Below are positions 9,054 through 19,081 of a stretch of DNA of 64,000 nucleotides, in pieces. Within the stretch, counting starts at the first letter, position 1; each line of letters starts with the position of its first letter. The DNA is taken from the NCBI GenBank assembly GCA_026645815.1, contig JAPKMR010000003.1, positions 62,001-126,000 of the forward strand, in the 5' to 3' direction. The translations under genes were made by a program, and so were the position numbers. This DNA is from Anaerolineae bacterium (lineage in GTDB: Bacteria; Chloroflexota; Anaerolineae; B4-G1; SLSP01). The notes below the pieces were generated by a model that saw only the letters and a list, made by a program, of their open reading frames with translations, made no database searches and was not told the DNA's origin.

Positions 9054-9422
9054 AAAGTGGTCAGACATCTGGTGAACCTTAAGAAAAGCCTTGCCCGGCA
9101 ACGCAAAGTATCCCTACAAGAAAACACAAAACCGCGTGAGCACAGAGATACGCTGCAGTGTCGTGCTCTCCAGAGGTGAAGATCTACTGAAGAGTCTGAA
9201 CAGTCTGACTGTATGATGATCTATGAAATCGTGCAATGAGGGGGTATCACAAGATTGTCAGACAGTTGCAACAGTTAAATAGGGGCGGCAGTGCTTTCGA
9301 GGGATGAAAGCCTGTATCAGGCTGATCGTCCACCGGCCAATGATCCTGAAACACCTGCGGCATTTCGACTTTGAGATCCTTTGCCTATCCACTCACATAA
9401 GATTTATATCCTGAGGTTAACG

Positions 9423-9908
9423 ATGAGACTGGAATTTACGCTGAATCACAAACCGATGTTATTGGAAGAGCTGGCTGATGATATCTTGCTCCTGGATTTA
9501 CTGCGCGAGGTTTTGGGGCTTACCGGCACCAAACGGGGTTGCGATACTGGTTCCTGTGGTGCCTGCTCAGTACTGGTGGATGGGAAACTCACCCGTGCCT
9601 GTCGAACGCCTGCGGCAAAAGTCGCCAACTGCCACGTGATTACCATCGAAGGGCTGCGTGCCCCCGATGGTGGTCCCAATGATATGCAACGCGCCTTTGT
9701 GGAATTTGGAGCGGTGCAATGCGGCTTCTGCACGCCGGGCATGGTTATCGCCGCCGAGGCATTGCTACTGAAAAACCCGAACCCTTCACGTGAGGAAATC
9801 CGCAAAGCCATCATGGGCAACCTCTGTCGCTGCACAGGCTATCAGCAGATTGTGGATGCTATTGAAGTCACCGCGCAGCGGCGCGCCGCTGCCCAGAGAG
9901 GAGAATAG
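9423..9908 (+). CDS. (2Fe-2S)-binding subunit of xanthine dehydrogenase/aldehyde oxidase family
   Basis: GCDTGSCGACSVLVDGK and GAVQCGFCTPGMV...NLCRCTGYQQIVDAI cysteine motifs. Confidence 0.93.
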   Translation: MRLEFTLNHKPMLLEELADDILLLDLLREVLGLTGTKRGCDTGSCGACSVLVDGKLTRACRTPAAKVANCHVITIEGLRAPDGGPNDMQRAFVEFGAVQCGFCTPGMVIAAEALLLKNPNPSREEIRKAIMGNLCRCTGYQQIVDAIEVTAQRRAAAQRGE

Positions 9909-9910
9909 GC

Positions 9911-12193
9911 ATGGCAGACCTGAAGGTCATCGGCAAGCAAGAGACGCAAAATGTGGATGGTTTGGCGCGCGCGATGGGCGAGGCTCGCTATGTCTGCGAT
10001 ATGCACATACCGGGTATGCTGATCGCCAAAGCGCTGCGGAGTTCCCTGCCCCACGCCCGCATTGCACACCTCGATGTGGCGCCCGCTTTGCAGGTACCGG
10101 GTGTAAGAGCGGTCATCACCCAGGCGGATTTCGAAGGGCATAGCAATTTTGGTTGGCCCATCAAAGATGCCTACGCACTGGCTTATGAGCGTGTGCGCCA
10201 TGTGGGTGAAGCCATCGCCGTCGTCGCGGCAGAAACCGAAGCCGCGGCACAGGCTGGTGTAGCCGCCATCAAGGTGACACTGGAACCTCTGCCTGTCGTA
10301 AGCGATATGCACCGAGCGCTCGACCCCGATGCGCCAATCATCCCACAGGCACCCCCTACCGGCAAAGGCAATCTGTGCGATGTCTCGATTTTGCGCAATG
10401 GCGACCCCGCGCCCATTCTAGCGGAATGCCCGGTCATCCTGGATGAAAATTACTTAACGCCGCACCAGGAACATGTCTACCTCGAAACCGAAGGAGCGCT
10501 TGCCATTCCAGAACCCGATGGAAGTGTGACCATCTTCTCGAACAACCAAAGCCCCTTTATCAACCGCGATACTGTTGCCGCCCTGATCGCGCTCCCCCCC
10601 GAGCAGGTTCGGGTAATCCAACCGCCCATCGGCGGCACCTTTGGCGGCAAAGATGATGTACTCTACCAGACCTCAGCGCAGGTTGCCCGATTAGCAATGA
10701 TGACGGGACGTCCGGTCCGGCTCATTTTCGAGCGCACCGAATCCATGATCGCATCTTATAAGCGGCAAGCGATGGACATTCACCTGCGCCTAGGCGCCGA
10801 TGAGCAAGGCAATCTGCAAGCCGCGCAAGCCACCATGTTAGCCGACAGTGGCGCCTACGCTTCCATGACCTCTATGGCGGCATGGCGTGCCACGATGCAC
10901 GCGGCGGGCGCCTATCGCTACCGGGCAGTGCATGTGGATACACAGGTGCTCTACACCAATAACGGCTACTCAGGCGCCTTCCGGGGCTTCGGCAATACCG
11001 CTGCTGTAGCGGCGATAGAAATTGCCATAGATGAACTCGCCCACCGGTTAGGCCGTGATCCGATAGAGTTCCGACTGCAAAACTGCCTCCGCACAGGTGA
11101 TCGCACGATGGCCGGCGACGAACTCTCCCAAGAGGCGGGATTGACAGCGTGCCTGGAATGGGTACGCGAGCGCGCCGACTGGGATCATAAGCGCGCCAGC
11201 TATGCGGTACAGCCCGCCGACGCCGCCGTGCGACGCGGACTTGGCGTTGCGGCTTATTTCCATGGCAGCGGTTTGGGCGGTGAAGGTCTGGATTATGCTG
11301 CGAGCACCATCGCGGTCGAAGCCGATTACAGCATCGCGGTAACCTCTGGGCTAACCGATTTCGGGCAAGGTAGCCGCACGGTCTTTACACTCATCGCCGC
11401 GGAGACGCTTGGGGTGGCCCTTGAACGCGTCCATATTCTGCGCCCCGATACACGCACAGCGCTCGACTCAGGTCCTACGGTAGCCTCACGCTCCTCCATC
11501 ATCGGCGGCAATGCTGTGGCGCTCGCGTCACAGAAGCTACTGCACCTGCTCACACTCGCTGCCGCAGATGCCTTGCAGTGTGCGCCCGAACAGATTCTGC
11601 TCGAAGGGGAAACCTTCATTGGTCCCAGCGAGGAACCGCTCACATTTGAACAGGTTGTGAATCACGCGCGCGCCATGGGCTTTCAACTTTCGGTAGCAGC
11701 ACGCTGGCAAATGCCAGAGATTCACTGGGACTTTGAGACCGGCACCGGGAAGCCGTACTTTGGCTATGTTTTCGGAGCACAGATCGCCGAAGTAGAGGTG
11801 AACATCAAGACCGGAAGAGTGCGCGTCACGGGAATCTGGGCGGCGCACGATGGAGGAAAAATTCTCTATCCACGCGGCGCCATGGGGCAGATGTATGGCG
11901 CCATCGCGATGGGGTTGGGATTTGCGCTAATGGAAGGCTATCGCTTCGAGAATGCGCTCCCTCAGACGACCAATCTCAGTACGTATCGCATACCACGCGC
12001 CACGGATGTGCCGGAAATCGAGGGAACCTTTATCCAAACACAGCAGGGGTTGGGACCCTTTGGGGCGAAAAACCTTGCTGAACCGGTGATGGTGGGCACA
12101 GCGCCAGCGATTGCCAACGCCGTGTTCCAGGCAACCGGCATCCGCGTACGACAATTCCCCATCACCCCAGAGCTGCTCAAAGCGAAGGGGTAA
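9911..12193 (+). CDS. Molybdopterin-binding catalytic subunit, xanthine dehydrogenase family
   Basis: GGTFGGKDDVLYQ, YSGAFRGFGNTAAVAAIE, DFGQGSRTVF, GAKNLAEPVMVGTAPAIANAV. Confidence 0.92.
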   Translation: MADLKVIGKQETQNVDGLARAMGEARYVCDMHIPGMLIAKALRSSLPHARIAHLDVAPALQVPGVRAVITQADFEGHSNFGWPIKDAYALAYERVRHVGEAIAVVAAETEAAAQAGVAAIKVTLEPLPVVSDMHRALDPDAPIIPQAPPTGKGNLCDVSILRNGDPAPILAECPVILDENYLTPHQEHVYLETEGALAIPEPDGSVTIFSNNQSPFINRDTVAALIALPPEQVRVIQPPIGGTFGGKDDVLYQTSAQVARLAMMTGRPVRLIFERTESMIASYKRQAMDIHLRLGADEQGNLQAAQATMLADSGAYASMTSMAAWRATMHAAGAYRYRAVHVDTQVLYTNNGYSGAFRGFGNTAAVAAIEIAIDELAHRLGRDPIEFRLQNCLRTGDRTMAGDELSQEAGLTACLEWVRERADWDHKRASYAVQPADAAVRRGLGVAAYFHGSGLGGEGLDYAASTIAVEADYSIAVTSGLTDFGQGSRTVFTLIAAETLGVALERVHILRPDTRTALDSGPTVASRSSIIGGNAVALASQKLLHLLTLAAADALQCAPEQILLEGETFIGPSEEPLTFEQVVNHARAMGFQLSVAARWQMPEIHWDFETGTGKPYFGYVFGAQIAEVEVNIKTGRVRVTGIWAAHDGGKILYPRGAMGQMYGAIAMGLGFALMEGYRFENALPQTTNLSTYRIPRATDVPEIEGTFIQTQQGLGPFGAKNLAEPVMVGTAPAIANAVFQATGIRVRQFPITPELLKAKG

Positions 12194-12198
12194 ATAAG

Positions 12199-12241
12199 TT
12201 GGGGGTTTTGCGCGCGATCAAACCGCGCGCAAAACCCCCAA
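12199..12241. terminator. Bidirectional hairpin between convergent genes
   Basis: Perfect 18-bp stem TTGGGGGTTTTGCGCGCG / CGCGCGCAAAACCCCCAA. Confidence 0.8.
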
Positions 12242-12247
12242 GAAGGT

Positions 12248-12883
12248 TCAATCCACCTCAAAGAACGCTGGGTACTGTGTGCTCAGGCTCTGCAACACCG
12301 CACCGAAAATCGCCGGGCTGTGAGGAGCTATTTGTCTGAGCATCTCTACGGCGACGGCGCGAATCTCCCATTGCGCCTCCGGCGTGATACGCAACCGAAA
12401 GAAATGCAGCAGCTCACGGAAATTCATCGTCACGATGATGCGGGTGGTGGTGGCATTGGGTAAGACAAAGCGCGCATCCTCCTTGCGCACGCCGCGCTCG
12501 CGCAAGCCCTGGTATGCTGTTTGAACGCGCCCCGCAAACTCCTCCCAAATGCGCAATGCTTCCGGGTCGCCAGCAATGGCCTCCGGCAGTACCCACTCCG
12601 GCGCCGCCATATCCACATAACGCTGGCTTTCCTGGCTATATGAAGCCAAACGGTGCCGCACCAACTGGTGACTGCACGCGCGGCTGATACCGCTGAGTTC
12701 AAAGGTGGCGGCAGCATGTTCAATAATGCTTTCATGTCCATCGCGTAAGCGCGCCCGGATAAATGCACCGGCATCGCCACGAGATTCGCTCCGGTAACAT
12801 ACCCGCCCGGCATGCTCGATCAACTCCTCTGGAGCGCCCGTACCACGCAGGTAATGTGTGAGTGCCAGTAACTCGACACGCAT
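12248..12883 (-). CDS. thyX: Flavin-dependent thymidylate synthase
   Basis: ThyX motif region SHQLVRHRLASYSQESQRYV. Confidence 0.93.
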   Translation of the reverse strand: MRVELLALTHYLRGTGAPEELIEHAGRVCYRSESRGDAGAFIRARLRDGHESIIEHAAATFELSGISRACSHQLVRHRLASYSQESQRYVDMAAPEWVLPEAIAGDPEALRIWEEFAGRVQTAYQGLRERGVRKEDARFVLPNATTTRIIVTMNFRELLHFFRLRITPEAQWEIRAVAVEMLRQIAPHSPAIFGAVLQSLSTQYPAFFEVD

Positions 12884-12884
12884 C

Positions 12885-13544
12885 CTAGATACCTAATCCA
12901 AGCCGTAAGTGGCTGAGTGCATTGACGATAATCTGCACCGAGGCATCTACACCCCATTTACCACTATTGAGCACCAGGTGGTAGTTCAGCGGATCAGCCC
13001 AATCAATGCCATAGAAATTCTTCAGGTAAGCAGCTGTTGTCTGGTCGTTGTTGCGGGTAAGCGCTTCAGATTCACTGATGCTGATTCCCTGCTGCGCCTG
13101 TACGCGCATCACACGCGCGCCCAGCGTCGCCTCGATGCGCACATGCAGCACATCGGGCATGTCGCGCAGGATTGCCTGCCCGCCACGCCCCAAGATAACG
13201 ACGTTGCCATGCTTGTGCGCTGCGCGAACGGTGCTCTGGATCATGTTAATGCAGGCAACTTCGTTGAGTTCGGAAACGGTGAGCTCTTGTTGCCCGGTTG
13301 GGCCAATCGTCCACGTCTCCACCTGTGCCACAGCGCGTGGAGCAAAAAGGCGGTTGAAAAAGCCTCGGACCTTGTAATTCTCCTCAGAAAAATCAACCAG
13401 CTCGTGCTCCGAAAGCCCGACCTGCTCCGCGACCTGGAGCATCATTTTCTTATCGAAGTACTGGTACCCCAAAATTTCACAAAGCCGTTGAGCAATTTCA
13501 TCACCGCCGCTGCCATACTGTCTGGAAATTGTTATTACCGCCAT
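12885..13544 (-). CDS. Cytidylate kinase-like family protein
   Basis: MAVITISRQYGSGGDEIAQRLCEILGYQYFDKKMM P-loop; AGGAGGG RBS upstream of internal ATG. Confidence 0.82.
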   Translation of the reverse strand: MAVITISRQYGSGGDEIAQRLCEILGYQYFDKKMMLQVAEQVGLSEHELVDFSEENYKVRGFFNRLFAPRAVAQVETWTIGPTGQQELTVSELNEVACINMIQSTVRAAHKHGNVVILGRGGQAILRDMPDVLHVRIEATLGARVMRVQAQQGISISESEALTRNNDQTTAAYLKNFYGIDWADPLNYHLVLNSGKWGVDASVQIIVNALSHLRLGLGI

Positions 13545-13752
13545 CGTTTCCCTCCTGTTCTGGTGCTCGCGCATGAAGTTGATATGCGCCATAATTGAGA
13601 CGAATTCTCACTTTCAGTATACTTGAGATTTGATAAGTTGACCATTGCGAATTGGGTATAGGACAAATTATTGGGAAGTTCAGAGCTCGTATTGGTGAGG
13701 CCATGCGTTTAGACACTTTGACGCGCCAAAGAGACGCGGAGGGTGTTCTTTT

Positions 13753-13787
13753 ATTTTCGTGGACGGGCGAAGCCTCACCGCGAAAAT
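13753..13787. repeat. Imperfect hairpin
   Basis: ATTTTCGTGG / CCGCGAAAAT. Confidence 0.45.
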
Positions 13788-13809
13788 CACGCTTGCATAA
13801 AGAAGCGCC

Positions 13810-13839
13810 GAGTACGGCGGCGCAGAGTACGGCGGCGCA
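13810..13839. repeat. 15-bp tandem duplication
   Basis: GAGTACGGCGGCGCA x2. Confidence 0.85.
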
Positions 13840-13924
13840 GAGAGTTGAGCGCTGATGCGGGTTATTTGCAAGTGATAATCCTCTTAAAGAGGCTCTGCAA
13901 AACAGGCGAAGAGGATCCTTCCTT

Positions 13925-13971
13925 GTGTTTTTTGAACGCGGCGCCGAATACGGCGCCGCGTTCAAAAACAC
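13925..13971. repeat. Dispersed hairpin element, family 2, copy 1
   Basis: GTGTTTTTTGAACGCGGCGCCG-AATA-CGGCGCCGCGTTCAAAAACAC; flank AACACTTTTCTATCAGACGAAGCCAGGC shared with 33440 region. Confidence 0.7.
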
Positions 13972-14022
13972 TTTTCTATCAGACGAAGCCAGGCGAACGT
14001 GCCGCGCCTGAAAGGAGAGGGC

Positions 14023-17000
14023 TTATGCCTGCCCCTTCAGATAGGCAATCATCGGGTCGGTCACTAGCGGCACGACATCACCAATCATGTGAGGCATAAG
14101 ATTGTCCATCACCTTGGGCATGAGCTTGGGCATCTGCTCGGCCATATAATCGGGCATGGGAATCTGCGCTGAAACCCGCGCCAACATCGTATCCATCACC
14201 TTAGGCATCATCATGGGCAGTAATTTGGGAAAGAGCACCGGGAACATCGGCTTCATCATTGCCAACGCGCCGGGGACTTTTCCCATCGCTCGCATCATCT
14301 TGCCCATACCCAAAGGCATCGCATCAATCAGCTCGGGCCACATCGTTCCCATCAGCTCAGCAAAACCCTGTGGCGTCATCAACGCAATCATTGCCTCAAA
14401 GACCGCCCACTGCGCTCGCACCTCCGGGTGCGGATCGGGCAGATCGGTGTAACCCAAACGCTCCGCGCAGAAGCGCGCGAGATCTACAATTTCCACAGGC
14501 GATTGCGTCTTCTCACGTGACACACGGAACTGGAATTCACAGCAAGGGCAAGCCGCCAGCATCTTCTGTGCTCCCGCTTCGGCGGCTTCATCCAGACGGT
14601 GCTTTCCCACCACTGCAGCAACGGGCGGTTCTTTGATGAGCGTGAGCACACTGCCACAACAGTGCGCGTCATCGCGGTTGTATTCCATCTCAACGTATTT
14701 CACGCCGGGAATAGCTTGAATCACCGCACGCGGCTCCTCATAGATATGAGAAACACGTCCCATGTGGCAGGAATCGTGCCAGGTAACCCGCACCTCCGGC
14801 GCCTCACCCTCAGGAAGAGGCGGGAAGGCAAACTCACCCGTCTGCAATTGCTCCGCGACAACTTCGCTATAGTGTTTTGCCGTGATCGTGTACGGAATGC
14901 CCAGTTTCTTCGCCCACTCCGGATAGACATGGCGCCACATCATATTGCACGCCGGGCAGGAGGTGATAACCGTATCCGCCCCCGTTGCCTCTACGGCAGC
15001 AATATTCTTCCGCATGGTCTCCGCAAAGACTTCCCACTTGCCCGCCACAAGCATCGGTGTGCCACAACAATTCTCTTTTTTGCCCACATAGGTGAAATCC
15101 ACACCGGCTTCGTCTAACAGACGCACACTCGCCATGGCGATATCGTGCTCCACATAACTGGCTGTGCAACCGGCAAAGTATACGGCTTTCGACTTCTTGC
15201 CCACACCGTGTTTCGCTTTCAACTCGTCCGGGAACCAGGCATCGCGATCCTTCCGATAGCCCGCCCAGATATTTCCCTGATCGGTGAGCGCCGCCGCCAT
15301 CATCTCGAAGGGCGGGAAAGTCATGCGACCCTCTTCTTCAATCAGCTGCCCACGTAACTTCATCCACGAAGGTTCGATAGGCAGATTCGCCGAGCAACGC
15401 AGGTTACAGAGCTCACAAGTCGTGCAGACCAGGAATGTATCCACCATGAACTGATCCCACTTCTCACGTCCCTCAATATACTCGCGCAACCAGTACCACT
15501 TGCCGCGCGGGCTTTGGCTTTCCCAACCACGCCCATAATACTGATCGCACTCCTGCACACAATAGCCACACTGCGAACATGCATAGGCATACCAGGCAAC
15601 ATCAGCAGGGATGCCCTTAATGGATTTTTCGGGCAGTTTCTCACTGACGTCACTCGTCACCGCGTTACCAAAAGGACGCAAGAGTGGTTCAAAAGCATTG
15701 GCGGCGATCAAGGCGTTGCTAATGAGTGCGTTACCCACCACCTTGCCGGGGTTGAGTATCCCCGCAGGATCGGCTTTGCGCTTGAATTCCTTCAACATCC
15801 GCACGCGCTCCGCACCAAGAATCTTGTCCGCCATCTTGGTATAATACAATCCGGTGGCATAAGGACGACCACCATACTTTTCAGCGATACGCGCGATGGT
15901 GAGGGAAAGCGGGAAGACAAAGTTATAGGTAAACTTACGCTGATCTGCGGGGATGAAGCCCAGAATGACCACTTCGGGTTCGCCTTTCGGATTGTGTCCG
16001 TGGCGCACCATGACGCCTTCCTTAACAACCGGTTGCCCCACCTTCTGCTCCACCTCAGCCAGCATAGATCCCAACCCAGAGAGCGGCACGACAACTTCGG
16101 CAGGTACCAGGCTAGGTCCCAGACGCTTCACCGTCATAATGCGGAAGCGTTGTGACCACTCATGTTGAGCAATCTCATCGCTGAGCAACACGGCTGTGCA
16201 CTTCTCGCTCTGCATCCGCTGCGCAATCGCGGCGCGAATCTGCTCCGAATCCTGCTGACGGAAAGCTATGGTTACAATGTAGGTCTCAGGCAGTAGCACG
16301 CGATGTTCGGTAGGATGCCCCTGGTGGGTTTGCAGCGGCGCCTGATTTTTCAGCTTTGCCATCTGTGGGTTGATGAAATGCATGGACCAAATCGGCAAGT
16401 TGGCGGCGAGGAAACCTTCGAGCATGTATTGCAGGCTGTGCGCCTCAGCACAGCCCAACGACATAATCTCAAGGGGCATATCGGGCATCACTTTGATGGT
16501 GAGCTGCGTGATAAAACCGGTAATACCCTCGGCCTCGTAGATCATGTCGAGGTCATCGCCTTCAAACAAGCCCAACGAGCCATCACCCAAAATCACGCGC
16601 GCGCTGAGCACATTCTCACGGAACCAACCCGCTTCAAGCGCGCCAAATCCAGCGCCGCCTTGCGCCAACCAACCGCCGGCAGTAGCGGAGGGATAGCTGC
16701 TGGGATAAGTGCGTAGCGTTAAGCCATGTTTCTTGAGCTCGCGGTCCGCTTTCTCCCAGACAATACCCGCTTCAAGCGTCGCTGTCAGAGCATTGCGGTC
16801 TACTGCGATGACTTTATCCATGCGGAAAAAGTCCACCACAATACCGCCCTTCACGGGCAGCACGCCGCCATAGCCGGAAGTAGCCTTGCCGCGTGGCACC
16901 AGGGGAATGCCCGCTTGCCCTGCCCATTGAATCAGCGCGACCAGTTCGGCTTCAGATGCAGGCTGTACCACCGCATCCGCCATCGGCGTGCCAATCAATG

Positions 17001-17127
17001 GCTTGATCATGCTGGGCATCTCGCCCACATCGTGGCTGTAAAGCTTGCGCTCAACCGCACGGGTCGTTACGCGCTCGCCGAAGACACCTTCAAGCCAATT
17101 CAAGTGATCCTGGGATAACCGTGCCAT
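14023..17127 (-). CDS. FAD-linked oxidase / Fe-S (CCG-domain) oxidoreductase fusion (GlcD/D-lactate dehydrogenase-like)
   Basis: PLVPRGKATSGYGG FAD_binding_4; CSQCGYCVQECDQYYG and CTTCELCNLRC Fe-S motifs; CCGTPMLVAGKWE, DDAHCCGSV CCG domains; unusual Met-rich C-term. Confidence 0.9.
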   Translation of the reverse strand: MARLSQDHLNWLEGVFGERVTTRAVERKLYSHDVGEMPSMIKPLIGTPMADAVVQPASEAELVALIQWAGQAGIPLVPRGKATSGYGGVLPVKGGIVVDFFRMDKVIAVDRNALTATLEAGIVWEKADRELKKHGLTLRTYPSSYPSATAGGWLAQGGAGFGALEAGWFRENVLSARVILGDGSLGLFEGDDLDMIYEAEGITGFITQLTIKVMPDMPLEIMSLGCAEAHSLQYMLEGFLAANLPIWSMHFINPQMAKLKNQAPLQTHQGHPTEHRVLLPETYIVTIAFRQQDSEQIRAAIAQRMQSEKCTAVLLSDEIAQHEWSQRFRIMTVKRLGPSLVPAEVVVPLSGLGSMLAEVEQKVGQPVVKEGVMVRHGHNPKGEPEVVILGFIPADQRKFTYNFVFPLSLTIARIAEKYGGRPYATGLYYTKMADKILGAERVRMLKEFKRKADPAGILNPGKVVGNALISNALIAANAFEPLLRPFGNAVTSDVSEKLPEKSIKGIPADVAWYAYACSQCGYCVQECDQYYGRGWESQSPRGKWYWLREYIEGREKWDQFMVDTFLVCTTCELCNLRCSANLPIEPSWMKLRGQLIEEEGRMTFPPFEMMAAALTDQGNIWAGYRKDRDAWFPDELKAKHGVGKKSKAVYFAGCTASYVEHDIAMASVRLLDEAGVDFTYVGKKENCCGTPMLVAGKWEVFAETMRKNIAAVEATGADTVITSCPACNMMWRHVYPEWAKKLGIPYTITAKHYSEVVAEQLQTGEFAFPPLPEGEAPEVRVTWHDSCHMGRVSHIYEEPRAVIQAIPGVKYVEMEYNRDDAHCCGSVLTLIKEPPVAAVVGKHRLDEAAEAGAQKMLAACPCCEFQFRVSREKTQSPVEIVDLARFCAERLGYTDLPDPHPEVRAQWAVFEAMIALMTPQGFAELMGTMWPELIDAMPLGMGKMMRAMGKVPGALAMMKPMFPVLFPKLLPMMMPKVMDTMLARVSAQIPMPDYMAEQMPKLMPKVMDNLMPHMIGDVVPLVTDPMIAYLKGQA

Positions 17128-17191
17128 ACTTTCCTCCTATAAATCAGTGACTCAACCGGTTCATACAATCTCAAATAAGTAAGGATGCAAT

Positions 17192-17521
17192 TCAAGTAGC
17201 GCTCAACACGTGCGCGCCATCAGCCAGAAATTGGGCGACAATAGCGCGCATCATATCCAGAGCCTCTAAAATGCGCGGATTGCTCAGCGAATAATAGACG
17301 GCAGTCCCTTCTTTGCGCGCCTCAACCAAGCCACGATCACGCAGAATGCGGAGATGATGTGAGACAGTGGGCTGAGAGACTCCCAGAAATTCAGTGAGCT
17401 CGGAGACTTTACGAGGATGTTCGGCTACCAGGTAAAGTAAGCGCAGGCGCTTGGGATCGCCAACCCCCTCGCAAATGTAGCGGTGCAGCAAAATGGCTTC
17501 CTCATCAGTGATGGTGAACAT
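17192..17521 (-). CDS. ArsR-family HTH regulator
   Basis: DPKRLRLLYLVAEHPRKVSELTEFLGVSQPTVSHHLRILRDRGLVEARKEGTAVYYSL. Confidence 0.92.
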   Translation of the reverse strand: MFTITDEEAILLHRYICEGVGDPKRLRLLYLVAEHPRKVSELTEFLGVSQPTVSHHLRILRDRGLVEARKEGTAVYYSLSNPRILEALDMMRAIVAQFLADGAHVLSAT

Positions 17522-17537
17522 AATGGTCCTGTAGTTA

Positions 17538-17561
17538 ATATATGCGAATATGTCTATATAT
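17538..17561. promoter_or_regulatory. Candidate ArsR operator
   Basis: ATATATGCGAATATGTCTATATAT imperfect palindrome containing ATATGCGAATAT immediately upstream of the arsR-like start. Confidence 0.5.
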
Positions 17562-17734
17562 GATTATAAACAAAAACGAAGATGATGCAAGCGCCCGACA
17601 AACATTCAACGGTCTTTCGAATAGTCAGGTTGACACGAAGATGAAGCCAACTAGAATCAAAGCCACACAAATGAAGAACATCCCGGAGCAAATATCCCAC
17701 CACCGGCTTCGCTCCATTTTGCAGGAGGTCTGCT

Positions 17735-19081
17735 ATGTCCTATCACAGCTGGCTTGAATGTGTACGTGGCTGCGGACGCCGCTATTCCATCTATGATGTT
17801 ATCTATCGCTGCGAAGATTGCGGTGGTTTGCTCGATGTCACACACGACGTGGACGCACTTCGCGAGCACACCGCCGCCGAATGGGTAACGCTCTTCGAGG
17901 CGCGCACACATTCGCATGCCTGGTTCCATGGCAGTGGTGTATGGGCCAAAAAGGAATGGGTGTGTCCGGAAATTGCGGCGGAGAATGTGGTTTCGATGGC
18001 GGAAGGCAACACGCATCTCTTCCCCGCGTTCCGTTTGGGACGCGAGATTGGCGTGCCAGAATTATGGGTCAAGCTCTGCGGCAATAGCCACACCGGCTCC
18101 TTCAAGGACCTGGGTATGACGGTGCTGGTCTCGGTGGTCAAACAAATGCTCGCGGATGGTAAACCCATCCGCGCAGTAGCGTGCGCCTCAACGGGCGACA
18201 CCTCGGCAGCGCTGGCGGCTTATGCTGCTGCAGCAGGGATTCCCGCCGTGATTCTATTACCCAAGGGAAAGATCTCCACCGCACAGCTGGCACAGCCTAT
18301 CGCCAATGGGGCACTGGTGCTGGCGTTGGATGCGGATTTCGACGGTTGCATGCGTATTGTGCAGCAGCTCACCCACGATCCCACCATCTACCTGGCAAAT
18401 TCCATGAATTCGCTGCGCATCGAAGGGCAAAAGACCGTCGGTATCGAGATCGTCCAACAACTTGGCTGGGAAGTTCCCGATTGGGTCATCATTCCTGCCG
18501 GGAACCTGGGCAATGTGAGCGCGCTGGGCAAAGGGCTGCTCCTGCTGCGCGACTTGGGAATCATTCAGAAGCTCCCCCGCATCGCCTGCGCGCAAGCAGC
18601 ACATGCCAATCCCCTATACCGAAGTTTTCAAACCGGCTTCACACAATATACACCCATCCAGGCGCAGAAAACGCTGGCAAGCGCCATTCAGATTGGCGAC
18701 CCGGTGAGCTACGAGCGCGCGGTCAAAACCTTACGCGCCTTCGATGGTGTGGTGGAACAAGCCACGGAGGATGAACTCGCCAATGCCGCAGCGCGCGCCG
18801 ACCGCACAGGGCTATACACTTGTCCGCACACCGGCGTTGCCCTCGCGGCGCTGGAAAAGCTCGTCACGCGAGGTGAAATCAAAGCCAGCGACCGCGTGGT
18901 GGTCATCTCCACCGCTCACGGGCTTAAGTTCACCGATTTCAAGGTCGGCTACCACGATCACGAAGCAAGAGGCGCGTTGGAAGGTGTCGAGGCGCGCTAT
19001 GCCAATCCACCGCTCGTGTTGCCCGCCGAGTATGAGGCAGTCAGTGCAGCGATTGATCGGACCCTCGCCAAGAAAGGGTGA
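17735..19081 (+). CDS. thrC: Threonine synthase
   Basis: [32 protein letters not shown] lysine motif; [22 protein letters not shown]. Confidence 0.92.
   Translation: MSYHSWLECVRGCGRRYSIYDVIYRCEDCGGLLDVTHDVDALREHTAAEWVTLFEARTHSHAWFHGSGVWAKKEWVCPEIAAENVVSMAEGNTHLFPAFRLGREIGVPELWVKLCGNSHTGSFKDLGMTVLVSVVKQMLADGKPIRAVACASTGDTSAALAAYAAAAGIPAVILLPKGKISTAQLAQPIANGALVLALDADFDGCMRIVQQLTHDPTIYLANSMNSLRIEGQKTVGIEIVQQLGWEVPDWVIIPAGNLGNVSALGKGLLLLRDLGIIQKLPRIACAQAAHANPLYRSFQTGFTQYTPIQAQKTLASAIQIGDPVSYERAVKTLRAFDGVVEQATEDELANAAARADRTGLYTCPHTGVALAALEKLVTRGEIKASDRVVVISTAHGLKFTDFKVGYHDHEARGALEGVEARYANPPLVLPAEYEAVSAAIDRTLAKKG

Noticed and set aside
8847-9179. 110-aa ORF after the C25 operon
   Set aside because: Spans a terminator-like hairpin and a promoter; no RBS or domain
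12909-13598. 229-aa plus-strand ORF
   Set aside because: Antisense to the cytidylate kinase-like gene, which has P-loop and RBS
15514-16155. 213-aa and neighbouring plus-strand ORFs inside 14023-17127
   Set aside because: Antisense shadows of the FAD/Fe-S oxidoreductase
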